The notes under the pieces are model-generated. The model did no database searches, was not told the origin of the DNA, and saw nothing but the letters and a program-made list of their open reading frames with translations. Below, piece after piece: positions 1 to 8,752 of a DNA stretch of 45,873 nt. Each line of letters starts with the position of its first letter. The first letter of the stretch is position 1. A program made the translations under genes and the position numbers. This stretch comes from Bacteroidaceae bacterium (GTDB taxonomy: Bacteria; Bacteroidota; Bacteroidia; Bacteroidales; Bacteroidaceae): assembly GCA_017546505.1 (NCBI GenBank), contig JAFYWV010000084.1, positions 1 through 45,873 of the forward strand, written 5' to 3'.

Positions 1-141
1 CTTTGAGCGTGTGCGTTTCCGGGGTCAATTTCAAGAGACTCGGTAACAAGGTCTTGCACGTTATCTCCGTAAATATTCTTTGCATCGATGTTAGATGCAA
101 TGTTTTGGACTGTGGTGTGAACGCTACCGCTTACACCGCCC
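1..141. repeat. Terminal overlap, left copy (identical to 45733-45873)
   Basis: These 141 bases are identical to the last 141 bases of the window. The repeat lies inside one open reading frame, which continues in frame when the two copies are merged. It is therefore best read as the overlap of an assembled circle rather than a biological terminal repeat. The length of 141 equals a common maximum k-mer of short-read assemblers (established knowledge), which supports an assembly origin. Confidence 0.95.
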
Positions 142-1622
142 GAAATAGCACCTGCAACGGTATCGAAAGCGATTCCTTCAATGGAGTCCCAAAAAACTTT
201 CCATTTAGCATCCGACTCGCTCATACCATTCGCAATATACTCGTTAAGCATTGCGTTGAAATTGCTCTTATCCTGCATAATGAAAGCATCTGCGATGTTA
301 CTGAAGATAGCCGTAAGCCCTTCCTCTGCTCCCTCTGCGCCTGCCTGCTTGAGTATGTTCTTTATGAGCCCTTTGAGGGTAGATGCCGATCCAAGCTTGA
401 ATAGATTGTCTATACCAACCATTTCTGCGACACCTTCAAAAACACCAAGAGACAAACCGTAGAGTACTGCTTGACCTTCTGATGCGCCACGGGAAATGGC
501 ATCGTCTATACCTGATGCGGCACCTTGACCGAAGTATGAAATGAGCGTTCCGGCTGAACCGAGTGTATAAGCAGAAGCCATACTCTGCGCAATGCTTGTG
601 CCGAGACCGTAAACATCGCCCAATCCTTTGCCCCCAATCAGAGGGATATCCTCATTAAGAACGCCGCCCGCCTCGTTAAGGTGAGTGGATATTCCGCTCG
701 TTACCGCTTGCGAATACTCAAAGGGAGATACAAAGCCGTCGGATGTGATCGGTCTACCTGCGGCAACCATAGCCAAATCGTTCAGGGTGTCTGCTAAGCC
801 GAAAGGCGCTGTAGCAATCGCCCCCAAGGTATGACCGGCCCCTGCCCATCCGTTTGATGTGGCAGATTTTACAATCTTTTCGAGCGCCTTTGCTTCGGTC
901 TCTTTATTGTTACTGTTGTTGGTTTCGATTGCATACTGATATGCTTTTTCAGGAGAAGACATATACAAATAGCCGAACATCTTCTGCTGTTCTTCCGTCC
1001 AATCATCCTTTGGCTTTCTGTAACTTTCATCGTTGCGATAGTCATATACGACATTATTGAAAGCCGTATTAAAGGGATTATCACTTGCTGTTGTGAATCC
1101 ACGAATAATAGATTCTTCCAACGCAGACGGTTTTTCGCTTTTTGCATTTCCTTGGTCCGAAAGGTACTTTTGCCATCCGAGCGTGGCTTCCTCCGAATTG
1201 ATGATCTTGTAATTCTCATACCAAGAATTATAGGAATCAGCGCTATCGAACTGAGAATAGAATTTGTTGATAGAATCAAAGTTACTACCAAATTCCCCAA
1301 GAGCAGAGGTGAGATTGCCGTATGTTTCATCGTCAAAATTCTTTCTGTTCTTGTAGAAATAGGCTTGAAGTGTATCGTACCTTGAGCCGAGATCGCTCAA
1401 AGAGCGGTGCGCGCTGTCATAGTCAATACTAAAATTGCCCGCGCCGCTCAAAAAGCTGTTCGCGTCCGATACAAAGGTGTTTATGTAGTTGTCGTCTACG
1501 CCGGAGGTATCGAGGGAATTGTAATACTGTTTTTTATAGTATCTATCCATTCCCCCGCCGGCAGTAGAGACAGGTGTAGAACTCTGTTTTTTTCTCTTGT
1601 AAAACCTGTCCATTCCACTCAT
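1..1622 (-). CDS. Giant polyvalent protein, N-terminal 540 residues (continues at 45732)
   Basis: This is the start of a 4,508-residue protein whose gene crosses the circle junction; the rest is at 33828-45873. The ATG at 1622 follows AAGGAGG with 8-base spacing, and that ribosome site overlaps the stop of the upstream gene. The first 40 residues contain a duplicated GMDR[FY]YK-like motif. Residues about 45-230 are rich in Tyr, Asn, Ser and Asp. Residues about 250-510 hold several Gly/Ala-rich, moderately hydrophobic segments (for example GAGHTLGAIATAPFGLADTL and AGAISGGVSGSVHTTVQNIA) resembling glycine-zipper membrane-active stretches. No enzyme domain is recognised in this part. By analogy with internal virion proteins of podoviruses, this region may help packaging into the capsid or passage across the host membrane; that is inference. 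It is the last of the late structural genes, just after a peptidoglycan-binding protein. Confidence 0.9.
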   Translation of the reverse strand, partial: MSGMDRFYKRKKQSSTPVSTAGGGMDRYYKKQYYNSLDTSGVDDNYINTFVSDANSFLSGAGNFSIDYDSAHRSLSDLGSRYDTLQAYFYKNRKNFDDETYGNLTSALGEFGSNFDSINKFYSQFDSADSYNSWYENYKIINSEEATLGWQKYLSDQGNAKSEKPSALEESIIRGFTTASDNPFNTAFNNVVYDYRNDESYRKPKDDWTEEQQKMFGYLYMSSPEKAYQYAIETNNSNNKETEAKALEKIVKSATSNGWAGAGHTLGAIATAPFGLADTLNDLAMVAAGRPITSDGFVSPFEYSQAVTSGISTHLNEAGGVLNEDIPLIGGKGLGDVYGLGTSIAQSMASAYTLGSAGTLISYFGQGAASGIDDAISRGASEGQAVLYGLSLGVFEGVAEMVGIDNLFKLGSASTLKGLIKNILKQAGAEGAEEGLTAIFSNIADAFIMQDKSNFNAMLNEYIANGMSESDAKWKVFWDSIEGIAFDTVAGAISGGVSGSVHTTVQNIASNIDAKNIYGDNVQDLVTESLEIDPGNAHAQ

Positions 1623-1635
1623 AAATTACGCCTCC

Positions 1636-3195
1636 TTAAATGTTAAGGTTCTTTTGAAGCTTTTTAACGTAAGATTTCGCATCCGATTTCTGCATTCCTT
1701 CTTTAACCAAATAATCAACAAGATTATCCATCCGGATTTGCTCGCCGTTAGGTGCTTTGACAATAGCGTTATTATCGACGCCCCAAAGCCAATTGACACC
1801 GCCATCATCGACAACCGACCAACCGCTTGTGCTTTTCACCATTTCGCTGTAAGAAATTGATTTGCTTCCATCTTCGTTATCTTTATACTTTTCATTATGA
1901 TCCATATATGTAGATATCAGCTTGTCGGCTTCATCTTCTGTAATAGTGCCTGCATCAGCGAGCCCATAAGCCCAATTTGCAAGAGCGTCGTTACTCTCAA
2001 ATTCTGCCGCCTTATTTTCCATTGCACTCGTAATGTTGGAAGGTTGTTTGCCTGTATCACCCTGCGGGGAACCACCAACATACTTTGCATATGCCTCAGC
2101 TGCCGAGAGGCCGCCTGCGGCTTCTTTAGATGCGGGACCGTAATAGCCGTCAGCATCAACGCCGAGTGCGGCCTGCAATTCCTTAACCTGACCGTTTGTA
2201 AGCGAGCCGTTGTTGTAGCTTGTGCCGCTCGAAGTTTTGCCGGTGTAAGATTTGGTAGTGCCTTCCGATTCTTTTGCGTATTGCTCTTTCTGCCACTCCC
2301 ATTGATCTTCGGACAATTCGAACTCTTTCTGCCATTTCTCGTCGGCAATCGCGTTTCTGTACTCGTCATAAGCGTAAGACTTATCATCGGCGTACTTGCC
2401 GTAATCGAAGGAACGCTCGTCGTTATATACGCCTGTGAGATAATCTCTTTCGGCAAGCCATTGATTGTAGGAGTCTTGATATCTGCCGTAGTCCTGATTC
2501 TCCTGATCGGCAAGCATACCGTACTGATTATAGAGGTCTTGCCCTTCTTGGTTGTACTTGTCAAGAGCCATTGCGTAAAGCTCGGGAACAACCTCGTTAA
2601 GCTGTGAGAGGTAAGACTGATACGCCTGATTTCCTGCGGAAGAAGCGTAGGAATTACCGTAGCCGCCTGTCATAGCCGCCGCCTGACCCATAGTGTCCTG
2701 CATAGCGAGCTTACCAAGCGCAGTATATTGATCTTTATACTGTTGATAAAGCGCGTCGCTGTTGACGTCGTAAGAAAATTCCTCACGATTTAGGATTCTG
2801 TCGATTATCGAATTGATCTGACCTTGCCATTGCGACTCATACGCGCCCGGCTTTGCCAAAAGCTGTTGTTGCAGGGCCGCATTTGCTTGCGTTACCGCGT
2901 CGCTTTCTTTGTAGTCGCCATACGAGAAACCGTTGTTAGTAGCCCCATTCGACGCATCGGTTTTGTTATTGCTTGAGGTATTTGCGGCGGTAAGCGCGCC
3001 CCAAGTGTTATTGCCTACAATGCCGTCCACGGTAAGACCGTTATTCTTCTGATAGTCCTTGACCGCCGCCAAGGTGTTATCACCAAAGATGCCGTCCTCG
3101 GTAAGGCTGTAGCCGTTTTGGTTCAAGATCTTCTGCAACTGCAAAACGGAGTCGCCGCTTGAACCTTTAGAGACTTGTGTGTATGATTTAGCCAT
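1636..3195 (-). CDS. Virion protein with peptidoglycan-binding domain
   Basis: A 519-residue protein. Residues about 12-68 form a PG_binding_1 domain (VLQLQKILNQNGYSL, then DGIFGDNTLAAVKDYQ and GLTVDGIVGNNTWGAL). A second, partial copy (VKELQAALGVDADGYYGPAS) lies in the middle, near residue 340. Between them is a long Gln/Tyr/Asp/Glu-rich, probably helical region with many YxxQYxxxAxQxxQDY-like segments. No lytic catalytic domain is visible. The start ATG has GGAGG nine bases upstream. It sits between the fibre gene and the giant polyvalent gene, where podoviruses carry internal virion or ejected proteins. I infer a cell-wall-engaging virion protein that helps DNA and protein entry. The peptidoglycan-binding assignment is firm; the role is inferred. 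Confidence 0.85.
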   Translation of the reverse strand: MAKSYTQVSKGSSGDSVLQLQKILNQNGYSLTEDGIFGDNTLAAVKDYQKNNGLTVDGIVGNNTWGALTAANTSSNNKTDASNGATNNGFSYGDYKESDAVTQANAALQQQLLAKPGAYESQWQGQINSIIDRILNREEFSYDVNSDALYQQYKDQYTALGKLAMQDTMGQAAAMTGGYGNSYASSAGNQAYQSYLSQLNEVVPELYAMALDKYNQEGQDLYNQYGMLADQENQDYGRYQDSYNQWLAERDYLTGVYNDERSFDYGKYADDKSYAYDEYRNAIADEKWQKEFELSEDQWEWQKEQYAKESEGTTKSYTGKTSSGTSYNNGSLTNGQVKELQAALGVDADGYYGPASKEAAGGLSAAEAYAKYVGGSPQGDTGKQPSNITSAMENKAAEFESNDALANWAYGLADAGTITEDEADKLISTYMDHNEKYKDNEDGSKSISYSEMVKSTSGWSVVDDGGVNWLWGVDNNAIVKAPNGEQIRMDNLVDYLVKEGMQKSDAKSYVKKLQKNLNI

Positions 3196-3213
3196 TCTTT
3201 ATTTCCTCCGTTA

Positions 3214-5322
3214 TTATGCATAGGTACCCACGACATACAATCGGACGGTGACCGTAGTCGCGCTGATTGTTTTGTCGCTTATAATTCTTATATTTACTGC
3301 GTTGGTACCTGATACGCCACCGTTGCTTATCCAATAATAGCCAACAGCTGTACCCGACACCATCGCACTACTGATAGTAAAAGGTGCCTGAATTGCAATA
3401 GAGCCCGTTCGATATACTGTTCCGTTCAATGTAGATGTACCGGGTGCTACATCGAATTCTCCGAACATTTCGTATGTTCCGCTTTTCCACTTTTTGTACG
3501 TCCAACCGCCGCTTGTCCCCTGATCGATCACAAAGTCCGTGCAGGCACTATCAAATTCTGTGGATACCATCACGCGCACCCAATCGCTCCACTCCGAGCC
3601 GTTGTAATGCCGCCAAATAGTCGTTCTGCCATAATACATCGTTTGCCGAATGTAGTCTTTGTGCTGAAGCTCTCGTACCTCAAGCCCAAAACCGCCCTCT
3701 GTATATGGCGAGTCGGTGATATACTTGGTGTTCGTTGCGTTCGGTGAGTAATAGCACCCCGGTGCTCGTATATCTGCAAGGGTAATAGGCGCTTCTTTTG
3801 TTGCGGTTAGCATCGTACCGAGTGTAAGATTATCCAAAGCACCGCCGTGAACCTGTCCGTCTATGTCAACGCGCGGTTCTCCGTCTCCGGGATCTACGGC
3901 AAAGCGGAATATACCTATACTCCTACCCTTGTATGCTCTTGGGATATCTACGGTTGCAAACGCCGTCGCTATGCCGACCTGATAAGCGTCAGCCCCTCCG
4001 AGATCATCAATTACTCCAACCTGAATTACATACGCGGCTGTCGCAGATGATACCACTCCGGAGATCGCCCCGGAATCCACCGTGTCAGCACTCGTGCTAT
4101 CTCCCGAAAGTAAGGTGATCCAATTAGAAAAGGTTTTTGTGCTTTCAAGACGGTATCTGTACCTGATATCGCAGAAGTTCTTTTGCACACCATTCGATGT
4201 GACCTTACTGTAACTTCTTTTTGCAATGATCCTGAGATGTGTACCGTCCTCAGCAATATTTCCGCTTGCATCGCACCTCGCACAAACGATCGTGCTATTG
4301 CCGCTTGCGGGTAATATGTTCGGTTTATTATAGGGGAGAACGGTAATGTTTCGCTCTACCTCTGTATAATATCCTCTTGAATCTGTAACCTTCGCCTTTA
4401 CGGTTATCGTTCCGGGGGTATCGAGATAGTCGGATAGATACGGCGATGAATAGCTCTTGCCCGCTACGGTAAGGCTATACGCGGATATCGTTGCCCCGTA
4501 CTTTCCCGCGCCTGTAAACGTAGTCGCCTGTACCTTGCTTTTTCCCTGAACGTACAGAGAAGCAAACGCGGAAGCGAGAGAGCTTATAGGCGAGAGCACC
4601 AACGTGACCGTGGGTTTTGTATCGGCATTGTTAGGTACTGTGACCGTGAATGTCTCAACGTCAGCAGAGCCAACCGCTTTTTTAGCTTCGGTGTCTGAAT
4701 ACGTATATAGCGTAACGGTCATAGTTGCCTTTGCCGCATCTGTTATGTAATTTGCAACCTTAATTGGGATTTCATACCCATCGTAGGTATAGAGAGTAGT
4801 TTGATTTGGATGTATGGCACCGGTGGTATAATTCCAATCGCCAAGAGAAAACTTTAGCTTATATCTGAAAGATGCCGACTTCGGATACCACTTGACCTGA
4901 CAAGCGTTGCCGAGCGTTCTATTTGCGGCAGAGGAAATAGTAGAAGCTCTCGGGATAGTATCGAGCGTAATTGTCGCACTGCAATCGGTAGATTCAAGCG
5001 TCGTGCCGTCTATTCCACCTTCTGCCGATATTACAACGGACTTTGTTCCGTCGCTTGTGTGTGATACCGTAGCCGTAAGCGTGATAGCCTTAGTCCATTC
5101 ACCGTACTTTATGGTGATATAATTGTTTTCCGTTTTCTCGGTGCCGCCAATAGCAAGAGTAAAGCTTCCTGTTCCATGCGTAGTATAGTTATTCAGCCTT
5201 TTGTAATATAGGGTCGCAGTAACAGAACTCGTATTCGCGTCAACGTCAACAACAGACGACCACACGATTTTGGAGCTGATACCCGCATTATTTGTCGTTC
5301 CGCTTATGGTTCCACTTGCCAT
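3214..5322 (-). CDS. Phage tail/fibre protein, DUF859-like with pyocin-knob module
   Basis: A 702-residue, mostly beta-strand protein rich in Thr, Ser, Gly and Val. The N-terminal 120 residues (start MASGTISGTT; SSVTATLYYKRLNNYTTHGT) resemble the DUF859 family of phage tail proteins. Several immunoglobulin-like stretches follow. Residues about 515-583 resemble a pyocin-knob fibre module (GCYYSPNATNTKYI to WRHYNGSEWSDWVRV). The last 100 residues look like a fibre tip (YKKWKSGTYEMFGEFDV). The start ATG follows AGGAGG at 10 bases; that site overlaps the stop of the preceding gene. No transmembrane segment is seen. Likely part of the tail fibre or appendage that touches the host surface. The exact receptor is unknown. 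Confidence 0.8.
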   Translation of the reverse strand: MASGTISGTTNNAGISSKIVWSSVVDVDANTSSVTATLYYKRLNNYTTHGTGSFTLAIGGTEKTENNYITIKYGEWTKAITLTATVSHTSDGTKSVVISAEGGIDGTTLESTDCSATITLDTIPRASTISSAANRTLGNACQVKWYPKSASFRYKLKFSLGDWNYTTGAIHPNQTTLYTYDGYEIPIKVANYITDAAKATMTVTLYTYSDTEAKKAVGSADVETFTVTVPNNADTKPTVTLVLSPISSLASAFASLYVQGKSKVQATTFTGAGKYGATISAYSLTVAGKSYSSPYLSDYLDTPGTITVKAKVTDSRGYYTEVERNITVLPYNKPNILPASGNSTIVCARCDASGNIAEDGTHLRIIAKRSYSKVTSNGVQKNFCDIRYRYRLESTKTFSNWITLLSGDSTSADTVDSGAISGVVSSATAAYVIQVGVIDDLGGADAYQVGIATAFATVDIPRAYKGRSIGIFRFAVDPGDGEPRVDIDGQVHGGALDNLTLGTMLTATKEAPITLADIRAPGCYYSPNATNTKYITDSPYTEGGFGLEVRELQHKDYIRQTMYYGRTTIWRHYNGSEWSDWVRVMVSTEFDSACTDFVIDQGTSGGWTYKKWKSGTYEMFGEFDVAPGTSTLNGTVYRTGSIAIQAPFTISSAMVSGTAVGYYWISNGGVSGTNAVNIRIISDKTISATTVTVRLYVVGTYA

Positions 5323-5325
5323 ATA

Positions 5326-6237
5326 TTACTCACCTCCTGCAAATTTAAGAGTAAAGCCTCTTGAAAAGTCGAGAATAAAGCCGCCGCCGATTAAGTTATA
5401 CAGTATTTCCACGCTTGTGATAAATAACTTATAATCGCTGATATAAGCGACCTCGTCGTTATTCTGATCGTAGAACGAAAGCCTTTCAGCCGTAAAACGC
5501 GCAAATTTCCTGAACGTTTCTACGCCGTTCACGGTGTTGGTCTGTCCAACCTCAAAGCCGTACACCGGCAATCCTTCTTCATTGATGTAGAGCTCACCTG
5601 ATCTTGTGTAAGCGTCAACCGTTAGAATGGCTTCCAAGCGCGTGGTAGTAGCGGCAATTTGATCGGTTAGATCCTTTGAAACGCTGGATATACTTTCAGA
5701 TAAATTGTTCGTGGCGTCCTTCAAACTATCCGAGAGCCCCTTGGCGGTATCCTCGATATTTTGTTTGATGCCTGATACCTCTCCGCTCACTTTGGAGTCA
5801 AGCGTATGAAGGTTTGTAAAAGCGCCTTGCACATCGGTACTTATCGTTTGAATACTCGTAAAGTTTTGCGTTATTGATTTGGAATTTGCATCAATGTTTT
5901 GCGCTGTTTGCTCTGTATACGTGCCGAAATCAGACTGCGCTACATATACGCCCTCAAGTTTTTTGCTTATCTTATCGTAATATGCTTCCACTATATCAGC
6001 GGATTTTATAATAAGAGGCTTAAGGACGGAAAACATTGCACTACCGCTCATATTTGCAGAGCTTTCAGAACTGCTTCCGCGTTGCGAGGTAATAACAATA
6101 CTATCGGAGGATGTTCCCAAAGTGCTAAACGCAAATTCAAGCTCGCCTACCAATTGGTGGAGATAGCTTCTTATTTGGGCAAGCTGCTCCTTTTCGCTCA
6201 GTCCGTTGATATTCGGTAATCTTAGGTTAAGTGCCAT
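5326..6237 (-). CDS. Coiled-coil tail protein (conserved phage structural protein)
   Basis: A 303-residue protein. The N-terminus (MALNLRLPNINGLSEKEQLA) is of a type I associate with Bacillota phage tail proteins. Residues about 100-210 are a long coiled coil rich in Thr, Ser, Asp and Gln (ITQNFTSIQTISTDVQGA; LSESISSVSKDLTDQIAATT). The C-terminal 90 residues are beta-rich (YTRSGELYINEEGLPVYGFE). Its ATG overlaps the stop of the nozzle-like gene as TAATG, with GGAAG upstream, so the two are probably translationally coupled. The next gene starts just downstream. It probably connects the tail body to the fibre; the function is not established. Confidence 0.75.
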   Translation of the reverse strand: MALNLRLPNINGLSEKEQLAQIRSYLHQLVGELEFAFSTLGTSSDSIVITSQRGSSSESSANMSGSAMFSVLKPLIIKSADIVEAYYDKISKKLEGVYVAQSDFGTYTEQTAQNIDANSKSITQNFTSIQTISTDVQGAFTNLHTLDSKVSGEVSGIKQNIEDTAKGLSDSLKDATNNLSESISSVSKDLTDQIAATTTRLEAILTVDAYTRSGELYINEEGLPVYGFEVGQTNTVNGVETFRKFARFTAERLSFYDQNNDEVAYISDYKLFITSVEILYNLIGGGFILDFSRGFTLKFAGGE

Positions 6238-8006
6238 TACAAATCACTTCCTTGCTCAATGGTTTTGCAGATGGAATATATTTTAGCCTCTCCCTCGCCT
6301 ACAATTTTCAGTCGGAAGTGGTCGCTTCGTTTCGGTCTTATAGGGACCGAGAAGGATTTTAGCGTTATTCCGTCCATAGCGTACAACTGTACCCATTCCC
6401 CGGTAGAGTCATATTGAACGTAAAAATATACTCTTGCTCCGTGCGTAAGCTTCATTCTTACATCAAGTCGCGATATGTATTTTTTATCGGGAGAGTCGGT
6501 TCCGATCACGCCGGTTACGGCTTCCCATTTCACCGGAGACGCGTCTGTGATTCCGGTGCCTTTGACGGTCTTGATTTGATTATCTGCATAGTCGATATAG
6601 TACAATTCGCCTCGGCAGTTGCAAAACTCTACGGCGCGGGTATTATCTTCTCTGTGCCACATTCCTTTTAAGGTGTCATACACAAAGAGGTTATATTGCT
6701 CGTTGGCATCCTGCATAGAGACGTAATACTTATTGCCGATCGTTCCGGCAACGGCTTTCCCGTATGGAACATCGCCAAGCGCAGAAGATATCTCCGCAGG
6801 GAGAGAACCATCAAACGAGCAGATCGCTGACCTCGCTTTGTAATACAATACCTCGTTTACAATAGCAAGGCTCTTTTCGCTTCCTTTTTGAACTCCGCGA
6901 CAGTTGGTTGTCTGTATATGATAGTTTGCAGGGTAGTTGCCATATACCTTATGCATACAGGTTTCCTTGAAGAAAAGAGGATATCCCAAATGCGTAATAG
7001 CACCTGTAAACTGTCCGTCGGTACCGAGAGAGGCCGCGTAGCTGTCTGTGCTGATGCCCTCAAAGCTGTACCAATTTTTGAAATCTCCAAGCTTTGACGC
7101 GTATATCTCGTTGACAAACTCGCCATCAACAGACAATCCGTATCTGCAACCCCAAAGGCGGTTTTCCGACTCTATGATAAAGTCCATATTCGGCATCTGT
7201 CTTTTAATAGTGATAGGGGAAGCGGCCGCTTGCGTCTTTACTTGGTCTATAATTCCGATAACGATGATATAATTATCATCGCGCCCTTGAATTATCATCG
7301 TGTTGTTGAGATCCGCAAGCTCGTCAATCTCAACGCCCGAAATTCTAACACCGTCACCGACTGCAAAAGGAGTGCCTATGCCGGTTGCGGATATCTTTAT
7401 ATATGTAGTGGCTACGGCTACCCACATAGCACTCTTATCAGAATACTGTTTCAGAGTGTGAGGCACGGTCGACATATCAATCCAATAATCAAGGTTCTCG
7501 GGATCTTCCGGTGCCGTTGTGCCATACGTGATATTTTCTTGTGAGTAGTCCGTTCCGTCTAATTTGCAATGTGTAAAGGTTGTGCTTGTCTTGGTCGTTA
7601 CAGTGGCTTCAATGTTATCAAACTCATAGCTGCCGTCCGATTTCGGTGTGGTGTTTACCCATACCTTGTCGGGCATAATGATAACGTAACCGCCCATCGA
7701 AACAAGCGTTTTCGGGCAATCCTTTGCCGCCGTTGAAAGTTTGGCATCAATTCTGTACTCATTGATAACAAAATCCGAGCCGTCCACGTAGCAAAGCGAA
7801 TCTTTGGAGATCAGGCCCTGCGGGTTTTCGGGTGATGCATATACGCCTCTTTTAGATCTTGGAGAGAGTATAGGGTAATCATCCGAGGTCAGGTTCGTCA
7901 TTTCGTAAAACTCGCCGTCACCAATGCGGAGATTATGATTATACCCGCCAAATCTTTCTATCATTTCCCTTGAAGTAGATAATTCCGATAAAATAGGATA
8001 TTTCAT
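6237..8006 (-). CDS. Tail nozzle-like protein (T7 gp12-type position)
   Basis: A 589-residue beta-rich protein. The central section, about residues 270-420, has the pattern of podovirus tail tubular B or nozzle proteins: an NRLWGCRYG motif, then EIYASKLGDFKNW, then DGQFTGAITHLGYPLFFKET. It follows a small adaptor-sized gene and precedes the fibre genes, matching the T7 order of capsid, gp11 and gp12. The assignment rests on pattern and position and has not been checked by search. No signal peptide or membrane segment is seen. Its stop overlaps the next start. If correct, the product forms the end of a short non-contractile tail; the absence of tape-measure, tail-tube and sheath genes agrees with this. 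Confidence 0.7.
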   Translation of the reverse strand: MKYPILSELSTSREMIERFGGYNHNLRIGDGEFYEMTNLTSDDYPILSPRSKRGVYASPENPQGLISKDSLCYVDGSDFVINEYRIDAKLSTAAKDCPKTLVSMGGYVIIMPDKVWVNTTPKSDGSYEFDNIEATVTTKTSTTFTHCKLDGTDYSQENITYGTTAPEDPENLDYWIDMSTVPHTLKQYSDKSAMWVAVATTYIKISATGIGTPFAVGDGVRISGVEIDELADLNNTMIIQGRDDNYIIVIGIIDQVKTQAAASPITIKRQMPNMDFIIESENRLWGCRYGLSVDGEFVNEIYASKLGDFKNWYSFEGISTDSYAASLGTDGQFTGAITHLGYPLFFKETCMHKVYGNYPANYHIQTTNCRGVQKGSEKSLAIVNEVLYYKARSAICSFDGSLPAEISSALGDVPYGKAVAGTIGNKYYVSMQDANEQYNLFVYDTLKGMWHREDNTRAVEFCNCRGELYYIDYADNQIKTVKGTGITDASPVKWEAVTGVIGTDSPDKKYISRLDVRMKLTHGARVYFYVQYDSTGEWVQLYAMDGITLKSFSVPIRPKRSDHFRLKIVGEGEAKIYSICKTIEQGSDL

Positions 8007-8021
8007 TACTCTCTCCTCTCG

Positions 8022-8396
8022 TTAAAATATGAACCGATTTCCTTTGCTCAGAGGCATATGTGTACGGTTATAGTATTTCTCATAGGCCGCATAAGCCGCG
8101 TTATACATCACCATACTATTGTTATATTTGCCGTACTCGTTGTTTGCATAGTCAATATGCATTTCAAGATAACGGATATATACCTCGTCGTAAGGCGCGG
8201 GAACAAGAAGCTCTGTATTTGTGTCCGTATCGAGGTCATAACCGTTAAACGTAATATTCTCTGCGCCTTCGTGAGTGTCAATGATCTCGTTTTTGATAGT
8301 CGCATCAATACGGGAAAGCCACGCGATTTTCTCTGTTTGAGAGTAGCTGTTAGGCTTCACAGCGTCTACACGGCTGATAGCTTCAAGAATTGTCAT
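8022..8396 (-). CDS. Head-tail adaptor-like protein
   Basis: A 124-residue, mainly helical protein starting MTILEAISRVDAVKPNSYSQ. Position (second gene after the capsid gene and just before the nozzle-like protein), size and helical character fit the adaptor or gp11-like connector that sits between portal and tail nozzle. The ATG has GGAGG eight bases upstream. A hairpin terminator-like element lies immediately upstream. No named motif is present, so the role is mostly contextual. Confidence 0.68.
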   Translation of the reverse strand: MTILEAISRVDAVKPNSYSQTEKIAWLSRIDATIKNEIIDTHEGAENITFNGYDLDTDTNTELLVPAPYDEVYIRYLEMHIDYANNEYGKYNNSMVMYNAAYAAYEKYYNRTHMPLSKGNRFIF

Positions 8397-8418
8397 TGTG
8401 TTTTCCTCCTATTGGAAA

Positions 8419-8438
8419 GGGGAGCTGTGAAGCCCCCC
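8419..8438. terminator. Hairpin between small virion gene and adaptor gene
   Basis: An 8-base-pair stem (GGGGAGCT with AGCCCCCC, one G-U pair) and a 4-base loop. On the plus strand it is followed by ATTTTTAAG, and on the minus strand by TTTCC. It sits in the 46-base gap before the adaptor gene. It is probably a weak or attenuating terminator for late minus-strand transcription, or an RNA-stability element. Confidence 0.55.
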
Positions 8439-8442
8439 ATTT

Positions 8443-8694
8443 TTAAGTGGACGCTCCGGGCAAAGGTTTATTTGCCGCGTCCAAAAGCTCGTCTACGGTC
8501 GCGTCATATTTTTCTTGCGCCGCAACAGATCTGTCGTACTCTGCCTTAACGAAATCAGGTACCATAGACTTTTTACCTCGCGGCAGAACGTAGTTTACAC
8601 CGTTAATACCGATAACAAGGTTAGGTTCGTCGTTTGCCGCGCCCTTAGGTACAAACAATTCAACGCGGTTATCTGCTTTATTCGTAGTTGCCAT
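8443..8694 (-). CDS. Small virion-region protein, 83 aa
   Basis: An 83-residue protein starting MATTNKADNRVELFVPKGAA and containing NLVIGINGVNYVLPRGKK, with a helical C-terminal half (AEYDRSVAAQEKYDATVDEL). It lies directly after the major capsid gene and before the adaptor-like gene, with GGAGG nine bases before its ATG. Small proteins of this shape next to N4-gp56-type capsids are common in Bacillota phages; their function is not known to me. It could be a head decoration or head-completion protein. Confidence 0.75.
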   Translation of the reverse strand: MATTNKADNRVELFVPKGAANDEPNLVIGINGVNYVLPRGKKSMVPDFVKAEYDRSVAAQEKYDATVDELLDAANKPLPGAST

Positions 8695-8710
8695 AGTTTT
8701 ATTCCTCCTT

Positions 8711-8744
8711 AAAAAATAGGGGGCAGGGAGTTAGCCCCACCCCC
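8711..8744 (-). terminator. Terminator after the major capsid gene
   Basis: On the minus strand a GC-rich hairpin of about 10 pairs (GGGGGTGGGG, loop CTAACT, then CCTGCCCCC) is followed by TATTTTTT. It lies 9 bases after the capsid gene stop and before the ribosome site of the next gene. No new promoter is visible behind it, so it is probably a partial terminator that lets capsid mRNA exceed that of the downstream tail genes. Confidence 0.75.
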
Positions 8745-8752
8745 ACAAAAGA

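Noticed and set aside
1-141. Biological direct terminal repeat of a linear genome (T7-like)
   Set aside because: It lies in the middle of a 13.5-kb gene that closes in frame across it, and its length equals a common assembler k-mer; a circular assembly explains it better.
869-1336. 155-codon minus-strand frame inside the N-terminal part of the giant gene
   Set aside because: No ribosome site, composition is Arg/Ser/Ile-rich shadow-like, and the overlapping giant frame is well formed there.
1917-2591. 224-codon minus-strand frame inside the peptidoglycan-binding protein gene
   Set aside because: Thr/Arg/Pro-rich product typical of a shifted frame, no ribosome site, overlapping a clear gene.
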